In this document: piece by piece, positions 11,210 to 63,960 of the stretch | How positions within the stretch are numbered: position 1 is the first letter of the stretch | How the letters are laid out: each line of letters starts with the position of its first letter | Assembly (NCBI GenBank): GCA_034508935.3 | Contig: CM067455.1 | Span: forward strand, 25,982,774 to 26,046,773 | DNA length: 64,000 nt | From: Berghia stephanieae | Taxonomy: Eukaryota > Mollusca > Gastropoda > Nudibranchia > Aeolidiidae | Direction: 5' to 3' | Made by a program: the position numbers and the translations under genes | The notes under the pieces: generated by a model | Seen by the model: the letters and a program-made list of their open reading frames with translations, nothing else | Databases searched by the model: none | What the model was told of the DNA's origin: nothing

Positions 11210-11735
11210 GGCCCTGATGAAATATCTGTAGAGGTATTAAAAAGCCTAGGAGATATAGCAATTGATGAACTTCACATATTATTCAACAATATATACAACA
11301 CTAGGAAAATTCCAGAAGATCTCTGTAACTCTATTTTCATAGCAATACCAAAGAAAGCAGGTGCAGTCAGATGCGAAAATTTTAGAACTATAAGTTTAAT
11401 AAGCCACATCAACAAAATACTGTTGCGTATAATTATCAACAGCTAAGGAATAAGATTAACCCCGAAATCGCAGAAGAACAATATGGATTCCAACCTGACA
11501 GAGGGACAAGGAACGCAATATACCTCCTCCGTGTTTTAAGTGAAAGAGCTATACAGGTTCAGACCCCACTATACCTCTGTTTTGTGGACTACAAAAAAGT
11601 TTTTGATAGAGTACGCCACGAAGAAATACTAAAACAGCTGCACTCCATTGGCGCTGATGAGAAAGACCTCAGACTCATGCAAACATTATACTACACCCAG
11701 CAGGCAAAATACAAAAGTACGTAGATCTAAAACTA
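11210..11735 (+). mobile_element. LINE 5' part: inverted RT N-half of the same element
   Basis: The plus strand encodes GPDEISVEVLKSLGDIAIDE, then KIPEDLCNSIFIAIPKKAGA and FRTISLISHINKILLRIIIN. After frame changes, an IDY/VDYKKVFDRVRHEE-type block and DEKDLRLMQTLYYTQ follow. This is the upstream part of the RT whose downstream part lies on the minus strand at 10235-11208. Only a short piece around the RQGC motif is missing between them. Head-out orientation at the junction is what twin priming predicts. Frame changes show it is dead. Confidence 0.85.
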
Positions 11736-11769
11736 GCCGTTACCCTGTCCGCAGCCTTCATTAATAATT

Positions 11770-11880
11770 AATAACATGACACGAGGACTTAATGTTATAC
11801 TATTGGCCAGGTTTCTATTTTAAACATAAGTGCAATGAGAGAATGTGAGAAAAAGAGTCTTTTTCACCGACTCAAATTAG
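11770..11880 (-). repeat. SINE-A fragment
   Basis: Central part only: CGAGGACTTAATGTTATACT to a diverged GAGAATGTGAGAAAAAGAGT stretch. Confidence 0.6.
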
Positions 11881-12509
11881 GGATCAACAGCAGACCTGCT
11901 TACTAGAAGATTTTAAAATTCGTAGTTTTTAGGAGATAAAAATAATTGGGGTGGCTATAGATAACTTTATAGATCGACAGTTTCTTTTCACAAGGAATAA
12001 ATAACACTTCAAAATCCTTAAAATGGTGTAGTCAAGCATCAACTTTCATATTCAAGATCTTTTAACTCACTCAATTCTAGAGTTGTTTTTTGTTTTTTTT
12101 CCTTATACTTTTCAAAATTGGAAAGAAAAAAAAAGTATTAAAAATGAACATGTACGAAAATAGTTTTATCCAACTACCATTAACATGTAAAAACTAAAAA
12201 ACATTAGCTTTGATACTACGCCTATAATTTGTCTCATAAAAATGTAATAAATAGGCATGGAGTAAAAGTAACCCTGGTAAACTACGGATATAGTCGGTGG
12301 TAGCGTCGAGTGAGTTAATCACTTTGAGATACTCATGAAGTTCTGAAATTGGAACCAAAATTTCGTAATTCTACGAATCTTTCCCTAGTAGTTGGCAAGT
12401 CTGCAACAGGTCTGCAGGAAGCATGCATCATACGACAAGAACACTAATTCGCTGCGGACTACTTCACACAAGGCAAAAGACTTGGGCACAATCTTTTTCT
12501 TTAGCTTTT

Positions 12510-12710
12510 CGCGGTTTTACGGCGCTGGAGAATCTTTAAAATCTTATTAGCGTCTGTATAAAGGAATAGATTGGGTTATAGAGGTAGATTACTAGAGCAA
12601 ACTATCAATGTGCTTTGTTTGAGATCACCTAAAACTCCTTTCCAGATACAAACACAAGATCCAACTAAGGGGAATTCATACATATGTTTTCAAAATATTA
12701 ATTTCAAAAC
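12510..12710 (-). mobile_element. Retroposon C fragment
   Basis: Hairpin end GGTTTTACGGCGCTGG at left, then the conserved TTTGAGATCACCTAAA and AACACAAGATCCAACTAAGG blocks. Immediately followed by another C copy. Confidence 0.65.
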
Positions 12711-12730
12711 AAATAATTTTTGTTTTTTTG

Positions 12731-13216
12731 GGCTTTTACGTCGCTTGCAACACATTTAGGTCATATCAGCGCCAGTAAACAGGAAGAAAATGGGATGGTA
12801 AAAGTTCTAGAATTACAATTAAAGTAACCAAGAAAAAGGAAGACAAAGGGGAATTAGTTAAAATAGGGAAAAATGTAGATTCCAAGAGCACGCTATCAGT
12901 GTACTTAGTTTGAGATCACCTAAATGTCTCATCCTGACACAAGCATAGGTCCCCACTAAGGAGAACACACTCAAATGTTTACAAATCATATGTATGTAAA
13001 ACAAAAATAATACGATGCATGACAATGATATACAAGACAAAAAATATCATTTCCCAAAACTTTAACTATACATTCGACTGTTCCCTCCCAGTCAAGAACA
13101 CTGGCCAGTGTCAGGACAAGACTAAGTAATCTCATTCCAAGACAGACAGAAAGCAGTTGGAAAACTGATATAGGGTTATAGAAGACACAGCAAATACCTC
13201 CCTGCCCTCTATAGAG
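12731..13216 (-). mobile_element. Retroposon C copy, nearly complete
   Basis: The 3' hairpin (minus: GGCGCTGATATGACC…AAGCGACG) is at the low-coordinate edge; body blocks TAGTTTGAGATCACCTAAAT and TTCCCTCCCAGTCAAGAACA; the 5' edge is near ACCTCCCTGCCC. Confidence 0.8.
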
Positions 13217-13405
13217 AACACTTTTAAAGTCAACTTATGCATAAAGTCAACACGTCCCAAATGTTCTGTTTAAGTCAACTTTACTTAAAGTCAATCAAAT
13301 CTTTCTGATCCGGCGGTGTTGGCGTTATCAAGATTCCACTGTCAACAAAATGTAGTAAAAATAAAACTTGTGAGCGACAAGACCCACGGAGATGGAGTTC
13401 ATTAC

Positions 13406-13948
<543 letters not shown>

Positions 13949-13954
13949 CATTAC

Positions 13955-14172
13955 GGTTTTTGTAGTGTAAAATGGACAGTATCGATTGATACCATTTGGA
14001 TAAGACTAGGCTCCTCGTCATTCGCAGAGTACTTTCCACCAAATCCAACAGACCTAGTTACCCGATCACTGTTAAGTGGACTAAAGGGTCAGAAAAAAAA
14101 GTAGACTCGACCCTGGGACGTTTTCAATTCCTTTGCTTATGAGGTGGATGCTCTATCACTTGGGCTATTGGG
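13955..14172 (-). repeat. SINE-B copy
   Basis: Tail to head on the minus strand: GTGTAAAATGGACAGTATCG, GTACTTTCCACCAAATCCAA, then a decayed tRNA head with TGCTCTATCACTTGGGCTA. Confidence 0.8.
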
Positions 14173-14340
14173 ATCCACAAATAAATTACAAATGAAACAA
14201 ACAAACAAACAAACAATAAAAATGAGTTTGGTCAAACAAAATAAACAATTTGATGACAATTTATTAACAATATTTCAACTTTTTTTTTTTAATAATAATC
14301 ATCACTTTTGTTTTATATGCATTCAACCTTCAAATAATTG

Positions 14341-14342
14341 AA

Positions 14343-14424
<82 letters not shown>

Positions 14425-14486
14425 AATAAAAATAATAATAATATTATAATATATTATAATATTATTATAATATAATAAAAAAAAAA

Positions 14487-14526
<40 letters not shown>

Positions 14527-14564
14527 TAATAATAATAATAATAATATAATATATAATATATATA

Positions 14565-14659
<95 letters not shown>
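14341..14659. repeat. (AAT)n compound microsatellite
   Basis: About 320 bp of AAT units with AAAAT and TATA interruptions. Long Tyr/Ile-only reading frames here are artefacts of the repeat. Confidence 0.95.
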
Positions 14660-14755
14660 GAAACAGCTAAAAAGGCGAATGATGACAATACGTAAATATA
14701 TAATAAAAGACCCACATAACCTTGCACACTTGGTCGACTGTCATCGTAATAAATA

Positions 14756-14756
<1 letters not shown>

Positions 14757-14791
<35 letters not shown>
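14757..14791. repeat. (CA)n microsatellite
   Basis: About 17 CA dinucleotides. Confidence 0.9.
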
Positions 14792-14797
<6 letters not shown>

Positions 14798-14974
14798 AAA
14801 GGGAAGATATATATATCACCACCAGCAGAAAATGCCTAATCACAGTAAACGAAAAGAAAATTCAAAATCTCTCTCTCTCTCTCTCTTTCTCCTCCCCACC
14901 CCTCTCTCTTTTCCAGTTCCCTCCATAAAATCATCACATCCAAGAGACTGGGCACATTGAAACAATAAAAAACA

Positions 14975-15435
14975 CCACGTACAACACTCTGCATACATAC
15001 ACCATATGCAACTCTCTGCATTCATACACTATATAGAGCACCCTGCATGCATACACCATGTACAACACCCTGCACACACACACACACTACGTACAAAACC
15101 CTGCATACAAACACCATAGACAACGCCCTACATACAAACACCATATAAAACACCCTGCATGCATACACCATATACAACAGCTTGCATATATACACCATAT
15201 AAAACACTCTGCATACATACACCATATACAACACCCTGCATACACCACGTACAACACCCTGCATACACCACGTACAACACCCTGCATACAGACACCATAT
15301 ACATCACTCTGCATACTAACACAACATACACCACCCAGTATACAAATACCACGTACATCACCCAGCATACATAAACCACATACATCACCGTGAATAATGC
15401 ACCTGAAAACATACACCATATAAAGCACCCTTCAT
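14975..15435. repeat. Degenerate minisatellite, about 20-24 bp units
   Basis: Units such as ATACACCATATACAACACCC and TGCATACA recur about 20 times with length and sequence variation. Open frames on both strands (Thr/His/Tyr-rich or Cys/Val/Met-rich) come from the repeat and carry no other gene evidence. Confidence 0.9.
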
Positions 15436-16480
15436 ACATTCATCAGGTAACCATGTCATTTGTAATTTAAAAGAATTTTTAAAAAACAAACACAACAAAA
15501 CAAATCAACAAAAAACAAGCAAACAAAACAATTCAACTGATAAACAAATAAATAAATAAAACGAAAAAATGCATTTAGGTATATTATAAGTTAAGCTTCT
15601 TTAAAAAATCCTTCTTAAATCTTCGAACCATTCGATCAATCCAACATTGAATAATTAACAACAGCAAACAGCATGTATGATAATCAAATCAAATGCATCA
15701 ATAATAAAAACTCCCATGGAAAACGAAGATGTCATGATGAGAATCATAGGAATGAGTGACCGAAGTAGTAAATAACACGTCGTCGTCGTCGCTACACCAT
15801 CCTCGGGTTGTTGAAGTTGTTTGGTTTCAGATAATATAATATCTAAAAAACAATAATGTGTAAACCCTTGATATCTGGATCTGAAGCACGAGTTGCAAGA
15901 GGCACTTGTGCCCATTACCGTGTGTGTGTAGTACAGTGACAGTAACAATTAAGATATACACATAATCCAACACACACTAAGTCCAATGAACACATTCCAA
16001 CACGCATATTTCAAGAGGAGCAATTACAAATTACAAATTATCGCCATGCATATTCAAAAAAAAAAAAAAAAAAAAAAGAAAAAAAAAACCCCCAAAAGTA
16101 AAATAGTGAAATCTCTCTTGTTCTAAGCCTCGAAACATTTTCACTTACACAACACTTCAACACTGTAGGAGAAGTCATCCCAGTATTTTCTCAGTGAAAA
16201 AAAAAAGGTAAGAGGTGATATCCAGTTTGAGTATATAATAACCGAAAGAAACCCGACTTTAAATGGTTAAATATTTTTAATCGAGGACGGCGATAAAGAA
16301 AATGATGAAAAGTTTGATGAGGAGAGTTTTGATGGCAACAATGATGACTACGATGATTGATATTCATTTATTACAGTTTTTCATCACTATGTAACAAAAG
16401 CATTATCAAAGGTTTACCTCACACTTTCCACTCATCATATCAACTTTGTAATGTGTACCTTTGTCAGATTAAGTTATGAA
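15436..16480. other. Unassigned intergenic sequence
   Basis: AT-rich. A 97-aa frame on the minus strand (15655-15948) has no recognisable domain. Poly-A runs near 16056-16090. Confidence 0.4.
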
Positions 16481-16482
16481 CG

Positions 16483-16790
16483 AAAATGAATATTAACAGC
16501 TTCAAAAAAGAACAAAATATCAAGCACGGAACATTTTGGGCTCAAAACCCTTTTTCAGCCAGCCAACAAATAAAAACAATGAAAGCATAAATACATGACA
16601 AAACAACCAGGCTGTGGATCTGTTTTTTTAAATAATGTATTTATGTTTTCATTGTTTTTTGTTTTTGGCTGAAGACAGGTTTTCATCCTGAAACGTTCTG
16701 TGCTTGGTATTTTTTTTTTTAAAGCTGTTATGTTCATTTTTTGTTTATATTACTTTTTACAGTCCACAGCTTCTAGCAGCTTAGTAGGAC
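16483..16790. mobile_element. Inverted pair of Penelope-type fragments with hammerhead-like motifs
   Basis: 16483-16600 (minus) and 16625-16790 (plus) are imperfect inverted copies. Each carries a core of the form CTGAARA-[short stem]-GAAAC or its remnant, then TGCTTGGTATTTT, a T-run and AAGCTGTTATGTTC. The plus half shows GGCTGAAGACAGG and CCTGAAACGTTCTG. This CUGANGA…GAAA arrangement is the hammerhead ribozyme core, known at the ends of Penelope-like elements. Fossil; no coding part here. Confidence 0.6.
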
Positions 16791-16840
16791 ACTGAGGCAG
16801 CCTCTCTCATCGCATTGAGTAATAAAAAAAACACTGAAAA

Positions 16841-17096
16841 TTTGTTTGTTTGTTTGTTGCTTTAGGTCTCTTCCAACACAATTGAGGTTATATGAGAGAC
16901 CGCTGAAACAAAAAAACAAGCAATCCAACAAAAATAGTACAAAAAAAAATATCCCCTGTCAAAAATACAATCACAAACCAAAGAAGCAGGATAGGCTAGT
17001 AAAGAGAAGAAGAAACGACATCACTATCGGATCGTACACCCATGCGAACATCATAGGTATATGATTCAAGGGTGATGCTCCCATCCAACCACCCGC
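16841..17096 (-). mobile_element. Retroposon D copy, single 75-bp unit, internally deleted
   Basis: Flanked by a perfect 12-bp target duplication, AAACACTGAAAA, at 16829-16840 and 17097-17108. Sense is minus: it starts GCGGGTGGTTGGATGGGAGC and ends in a hairpin (GGTCTCTCATATAACC…AAGAGACC) plus TAAAGCAACAAACAAAC. Lacks about 87 bp of the body seen in the other two copies. Confidence 0.9.
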
Positions 17097-17108
17097 AAAC
17101 ACTGAAAA

Positions 17109-18626
17109 CAACAACATTATAACAACAAAGGCAACAACAAGAACAACAATTGTAACATGACTTTTTTTTTTAGTTCCCTAAACTTTGATGTTAATAATAA
17201 TAATTTTTAAAAACCCATAAAAAAACAGAACTTGTTTGTCATGGTTTATAAAACAGAGGACTCTGAACACTGTCGAGCTGCAATAATGTGACAATTCAGG
17301 AATATCATCCTTCTCATCCTCCTCAAATCCTGAGTCTGAATAGCGAGGGAAATAAATAAATCAGATAAACCAAAACTTCTTTTGACACCAAAAGTGACGC
17401 ATGCAGCAGAACAAGTCGCAAAATTTACTCTTTTTTAATATCACAAAAGTCAACAAAGTTCTTTCACACTTTTGGAAGGATTTTTGCTAATGCACAGATA
17501 TTTTCTCTCTCCATTCTATACTGCGTAGCTTACTATTTTAATAGAGTTAATATTCAAAACAGTCGTAAGAAAACAAACCAGCCTTCCTTCTTTAAAAAAC
17601 ATTAACTAAATAACCTTACGGCCATATACAACATAATCAACTTGCTGTACGATACAAACAGACAATTCCTACTATGAACACATAAATACTCATTTCAAAT
17701 AAATAGACAAAAGCAGGTCATTGAAATAACGATCACAAATACATTAGCAAAAAAAATGACAATGCATAATTTTCACCATGTTCCAATGGCCTTTACAACA
17801 CTACAACCACAACTTATTAAACCCTGTCTGCACTAGTCACACTCATACTGTTTTGTTCTATTTTATCTCTATCATTCATCAGTCTATTTAGCTCCTAGTT
17901 GATCATAAGCCTTTAAGAGCAAAAAAACAACAAACAAAAAAAAAACATACCAAAATTTTCATCTAATTCTGTAACTCTTGCCCAAATTCCAGATTATCTA
18001 AAGCTAACAATCATAAAATAAATGTTTTGTCTCACCCCCCAAAAAATCGGAAAAACCCTTAGAGTTGCATGCGAGACCTCTAACAGTTTTAGAAAAGATT
18101 AACAGTTGACAAAATACATTTCCATAATCAAACAGGTGAAGAAGGAAAAAAAAATGGCTTTAATGGCTTTTGCCCATTTCTATGAGTAAATTAAATAGCT
18201 TTTCTTACTTCATGAACTATGTACACCATGGAAAAACACTGCTTACTTTCCCAAATAACAATAAGTCTTTAGTCCTTGCATGTTTTCCCATCAGATACAA
18301 GAAAACAAGGCAAAACACATGGACTCACACTGGTACACTACATCATACATTGCCCTTCGATACCGATACACTCCAGTTACAAACATTCAGCATTTTTAAA
18401 CTGACAATAAAAGTATAAACGCCATTTCTTTCTAACCTCACTCATCTCTCTTATCACTCATTCACACCTGAGTGGAGTGACATTTTCATATCAAAATTGA
18501 ATGATCCTATGATAGCATCGTGACACCACCTTGAGACGTCTAAAGGGAGATAATAACAAGAAAGAGAATTTTCCATTATTCTCGTCTTTACTCTCCCACC
18601 CCTGGCATGACCTGATTAGGGTGATG
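17109..18626. other. HYOU1 3' flank, no recognised gene
   Basis: AT-rich. May include HYOU1 3'UTR if the proximal AATAAA is not used. An 82-aa plus-strand frame at 18170 has no domain signal. Confidence 0.4.
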
Positions 18627-18632
18627 TTTATT
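18627..18632 (-). promoter_or_regulatory. HYOU1: Candidate HYOU1 polyadenylation signal
   Basis: AATAAA on the minus strand, about 90 bp downstream of the HYOU1 stop codon. It is the nearest canonical hexamer I found. Its use is an inference, since a longer 3'UTR is possible. Confidence 0.35.
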
Positions 18633-18718
18633 TTCTATGATCCATGATCATTATAATAATAATATATAACACATTATAAACTGACTATAATTCCCCAGTT
18701 CCCCTATTCCCCTCTACG

Positions 18719-59493
<40,775 letters not shown>

Positions 59494-59539
59494 TACAGTC
59501 AATCAGCCTCCAAAACTAATCTGAAATATCTGGAAAGAA

Positions 59540-60728
59540 ACAGAATTCTATGAATGATTTCATTCTCGTTCGAACCATAAACATTGGTAAGTGAGAACCT
59601 AATTGAAGACCCCAAGTTTTTCATGTTATCCTTGATTGATTGGCGACAGAAATATGTTCTTGTAACAAACAAAAAAAAAAAACAAAAAAAAAAAGTAAAG
59701 AAATTTTAACCCATATTACTTGTCAAGCCTACAGTCCACATCAGTTATGTGTCTATCCGTCGACAGTTCATAGTAGTCAAAGTGTTTTTTTAAACTTGAG
59801 CATTTATATAGCATTATATCCACTTAAAAGTGCTCAAAGTGCTTTACAAGGGACCTCCAGCCAACAGCAACACCAATCATGTAGGATGATACATGATGCC
59901 TGTAAGGCAACATCACAATTTTTTTTTCGACAGAGACACTGCAGTTAACGGCCAGGCACTCATTTTACACCCGAGTATATGAACCTAGGATCTTCCGATC
60001 AGAGGGGAGTATCTTACGAAGATCAATCTGCTGCATTAAAAATGTGGCTTATATGATTCTGGCAACCTATGAATGAATGTACCAAAAAAAAAAAAAAAAG
60101 AAAAAGAAAAGCAATGCTCAGAAAAAGAACAAATAATTATCTAAATGATTTTAAAATTCCCGCAGACATAAAGCAAATAGGATGAGAGAAAAAAATAATA
60201 TAAACGTACAAAAATCTCAATTTTAAAAAAACCCAATTAATCAGAGGGGAGGGGGGAAGAGAAGTCTCAGAAACAGAGCAAATAATTAGAAATAAAAGTG
60301 GTGCATTCACATTCAAATCCGCAGAACAAAAGTTGAAGAAAACGAAGATGTTCTAACCCACTCGATCCAAAGCCACAAAAACATACAATGTAAGGAAAGC
60401 TTATGGATTTGTGCTGCTAAATAGCTTTCCTTCAAATTTGGAGTAGAATCTTTGCTTCTCCACTTGATTGTTGAACTATCTTGATTAGAAAGTGATCTGA
60501 TCTAGTTTGATTTCTTTGTAGCTGTAGTAATAAATCAAAAATAAAATGGTGCAAGTGCAAAACAGAAAAAAGAATGGCAAAGTTTAGCGGTCAAGAGCCA
60601 GATCAACAAGTCGACAAGAACACCCTGGACTTATTTTTTAAATCTGGGAATAACAACAGTATTTGTGTGCCATTTTTCTATTTACCTTTGATTATTTAAA
60701 ATTATTGTTATTCTTTAATTTATTATAA
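59540..60728. other. HYOU1 5' flank
   Basis: Expected to contain a HYOU1 non-coding exon and promoter. I saw no certain TATA, CpG-rich stretch or ER-stress element (CCAAT-N9-CCACG). Contains a SINE-A (59797-60010). Confidence 0.4.
59797..60010 (-). repeat. SINE-A copy, head lost
   Basis: TTGAGCATTTATATAGCATT to TAGGATCTTCCGATC. Confidence 0.85.
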
Positions 60729-60732
60729 CGGA

Positions 60733-60860
60733 GTGTCTACGTACACGGTAGCCTTGCACCCAGCCCCAGAATCTACGTACAAGGTAACCGGGCACCTAGC
60801 CCCAGAATCTACGTACAAGGTAACCGGGCACCTAGCCCCAGAATCTACGTACAAGGTAAG
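60733..60860 (+). repeat. Subterminal 38-bp tandem repeats
   Basis: GTAACCGGGCACCTAGCCCC and AGAATCTACGTACAAG repeated; inverted counterpart at 63415-63515. Confidence 0.9.
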
Positions 60861-61420
60861 TGGAAGTGGAATGGGCACCGGTAAGGTAAGGTGTCAGGAA
60901 GTAGGCACGAGTTTTGAAAAGAAGTATCGTCTTGAGTGACTCGTATTGTAGTCAAGGATAATGATTTACAGTATCCATTTATGTAGAGAACTGCGCCGGG
61001 GTTACCAATACTTAGCTTCTTTATCCTTACCAATCATTCGTTGGACAGAAAATTTTTTAAAAACTTAACGCTTACCGTTAAAAGCAGTTTAGATTTGAAG
61101 ATGCATTTGTTTTCTATCAAACAACCTTCGGCAATAGACAATCCTTGATGAATTTCAAAAGTTGTGTTTGAAATTATATCGTAAATTTTTTCATGATTCA
61201 TTCCTCGCAAAATTGTGGAGGCTTAGGTCTGTTTTCAAGGTGCCGTCGCAAAAAAAACAAAGGTTTTTAAAAAAGTTTATTGAGAAAAAGATATGGAAAA
61301 AAGTGTCCCTAGATTGGTATGCAATTTGGTGCATAAGTGCAGTAGAAATTGGTGCGCAAAATTAGTTCGTAGCAGATGCGAGACTCTGTGTGTGTGTGTG
61401 TGTCGTAGCTCCTCTTTCTA

Positions 61421-62679
61421 CAGACCTGCCAACCTTCCCAGGATGAAAAGTGTATTCCATGACCCTAAAAAGTGTATTTTGTTCGCACATGTGGAAAAAA
61501 AGTGCGCACTATACAAAAATTTATATAAAAGCTAACATCAATCCCAAATCAAAATGAACTCTCTGATCTTCATCATTCAAGCAATCTCTAGTGATTACAA
61601 AATTATCGATTTATCGAGAAACTAAAACTTAATGGCCATTTAAATTATCATAATTGCAATTTCAGAAGGAAATTGCTTTCGAAACACTCAAAGAAATGAC
61701 CAAAAGACCCTTAACATGTTGGTAGTATTGATGCTAGTGTCAGTGGAAGAAGTGTTGTTTGTTGTAGTGATGGTGCTCTAGTGGTGGTGGTGGTGGTGAT
61801 GATGAAGCTGTGGTGGCGGTGGTGGTAGAAGTGATGTGGTGGTGGTTGTGGCCGTGACAATGCTGTGATGGCAGTTGTAGAAGTGGTGACGTCATGATGT
61901 TGATGTAAGAGATGCTGATGTACCAAATGAAGTTGTGATGGTGATATCTGCTAGCCCAGTATATCAGTTATGAGAAAGTTTTGAGATAAAATATCTGGGA
62001 GAATGGTCTTCAAATCAGTAGGTGACAATTTGCAACAGTAGCAAGATATTTTCCATATATGTTATCAAATGAACTCTCTCTCTCTCTTTCTCTTTTTTTT
62101 TCTTTGAGCATTCACTACTACTACTCCTCCTCCTACTACTACTATTACTTCTATATACTACTAATACTATTACTTTGGTCAAATGATAGGAAATTCGCAA
62201 AGTATGTAATATGCAGAGACAAGTTAAATACTTCTAAAATGGTTCTAAAAAATTCATTTTGAACCAAATACTGTTCCTAAAGCTGCCCACTTTGTAATTC
62301 AAGAAGGCTTCAAAGTCAAAGATGTTGGTTTAATTAAATTTTCACTTAGAATTTTCTATTTAATAAATGGCAAAAGTATGAATGTGGTCTGAGACTATTT
62401 AAAGTATAAAACAAGCTTATATGCATAATTCTATGCAAATCCTCAAAAATGTATGAGAAAAAATATTGGTGATAACAGGCAACTGAAATGATAACTATAG
62501 TATTAAATGTGATGCATCATTCATTCAGAAACACGGTCAACAGTTGGTGTACGACATGTGTGTATCAATGCATCAAATGTATCATCAACATCATTCACAT
62601 CACACATCTTTTAAAAAATCGTATTAAATCCACGAAAATCGTACTAAAATATGATTAATCGTACTGGTTGGCAGGTCTG
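61421..62679. mobile_element. Long MITE-F member nested in the Mutator-like element
   Basis: Ends CAGACCTGCCAACC and GGTTGGCAGGTCTG, flanks sharing TTTCTA (6 bp). 1.26 kb. The interior includes GTGGTG and CTACTA microsatellites and no visible transposase. Confidence 0.75.
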
Positions 62680-63834
62680 TTTCTAGGGTGTGTGTGTGTG
62701 CCTCTTTTTTCTTTTTTTTTTGGGAGTGCCTACGTACACGGTAACGGGGCATCTAGCCTCAGGATCTACGCACATGGAAACTGGTTTACCGCTGCAACAC
62801 AAGCAATCGATGGTCCTCGCTGTCGTGACCGCGCGCGCTTGTGTGTGTGTGTGTGTGTGTGTTATTTTTAAAAAAATCAAAACATTTTAACCATTAATGG
62901 CGAGATTCCATCTTACACTCCCCAAACTCCAGATCTTAGTCTTAATGTTATCATTAAAAGACAAGCCTTGCGATTTATAGTTTAATTGAACCCGAGTCAA
63001 AATATACTCTTACTACTGCTCTCTTGGTGGAAACGATTTATTATGCATAAGCAATCTGGAGAAAAAAATCAGTGTCATTGTTAAAGGTTAAAATTTCATG
63101 AAGTACGCTCCGTGAACACCGCTGTAACAATCCTTTGATCTACGTCATCAGGCAACCCATTGTTTCTTTCATCTTTTCCGATTCACCCTTACTGTCCACC
63201 CACCCATCTCTCTCTCTCTCTCTTGTCATAGTGTTATCCTTTCCCCTTCCCATCTCATTGTAAAATGAAAACGTTCTGCTGTTTGCAGATACATGTATGA
63301 TTGTTTAGTTTTTTCTCTCTCACTAGGCTAGGATTAAAAACCAAGACATCGGGTAATAGGTGTCTAATGCCAAAGTATAGATCCTCTCTTTGGCCAATTT
63401 AGTCACGCATGTGGCAGCCCAGCCCGGTAACCCTGTACGTTGATTCTGGGGCTAGGTGCAAGGCTACCGTGTATGTAGATTCTGGGGCTAGGTGCAAGAC
63501 TACCGTGTACGTAGACACTGCCTTATTATAATTGTATAAACGTATACATCGGTAATCACTAAGCAGCATGCTAAACTACAATCTAAAACTCATGGACGTA
63601 GATGGGCCTATTCACAGAAAATAGATGAGATGCCTCTTTTTTCTGTGGGTCTATTTCTACACCACGCGTTTACACCCCAACGGCGGTACAATAATTCATT
63701 TTATTAATATTTGTTGTCATAATTTAATTCATACTTCCTTACAAAGAGGTATCTATTCCCTGTCCCATCATTGTTAACGTTCATTCACCTTAACTACGCC
63801 ATTCACACATCTCTCATTTGTCCTTAGTGTCTTA

Positions 63835-63960
63835 TTCATCGTGTTTTTGATAAAGGGGAAACCCGAAATGTCCACAGTATGTCTAATAAATTAAAGCTTT
63901 ACAACTAAACACTTTTCGTTATTTTTTCCTTTTAGCTTCAAGCAGCAACATTTTCATTAA
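63835..63960 (+). mobile_element. Penelope-type tail with hammerhead-like motif
   Basis: TTGATAAAGGGGAAACCCGA then AATGTCC, and downstream AGCTTCAAGCAGCAACATTT, as at 36065-36190. Confidence 0.5.

Larger units (their letters stand above)
60729..63522. mobile_element. Mutator-like non-autonomous element, 2.8 kb
   Basis: Perfect 9-bp target duplication TTATTATAA at 60720-60728 and 63523-63531. Terminal inverted repeats: CGGAGTGTCTACGTACACGG and, on the other strand, GGCAGTGTCTACGTACACGG. Each end carries short tandem units of about 38 bp (CTAGCCCCAGAATCTACGTA): three at left (60760-60860), two at right (63430-63500). An extra unit is at 62725-62775. A 9-bp TSD with long complex TIRs fits Mutator-like elements. 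No transposase seen. Confidence 0.85.

Noticed and set aside
10235-11735. Two unrelated LINE insertions in opposite orientation
   Set aside because: The halves are adjacent parts of one RT meeting at the ends expected for a 5' inversion, so one insertion is the simpler reading.
14323-14793. 156-aa minus-strand frame of Tyr/Ile/Leu
   Set aside because: Pure AAT and CA microsatellite translation; no other coding evidence.
15022-15439. Several overlapping 80-113-aa frames on both strands
   Set aside because: All lie in a degenerate minisatellite and mirror each other; no domain.
60729-63522. hAT or Merlin element
   Set aside because: The 9-bp duplication and long TIRs with subterminal repeats fit Mutator-like better. 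Merlin-type ends (GGARA) and the hAT 8-bp TSD are not seen.
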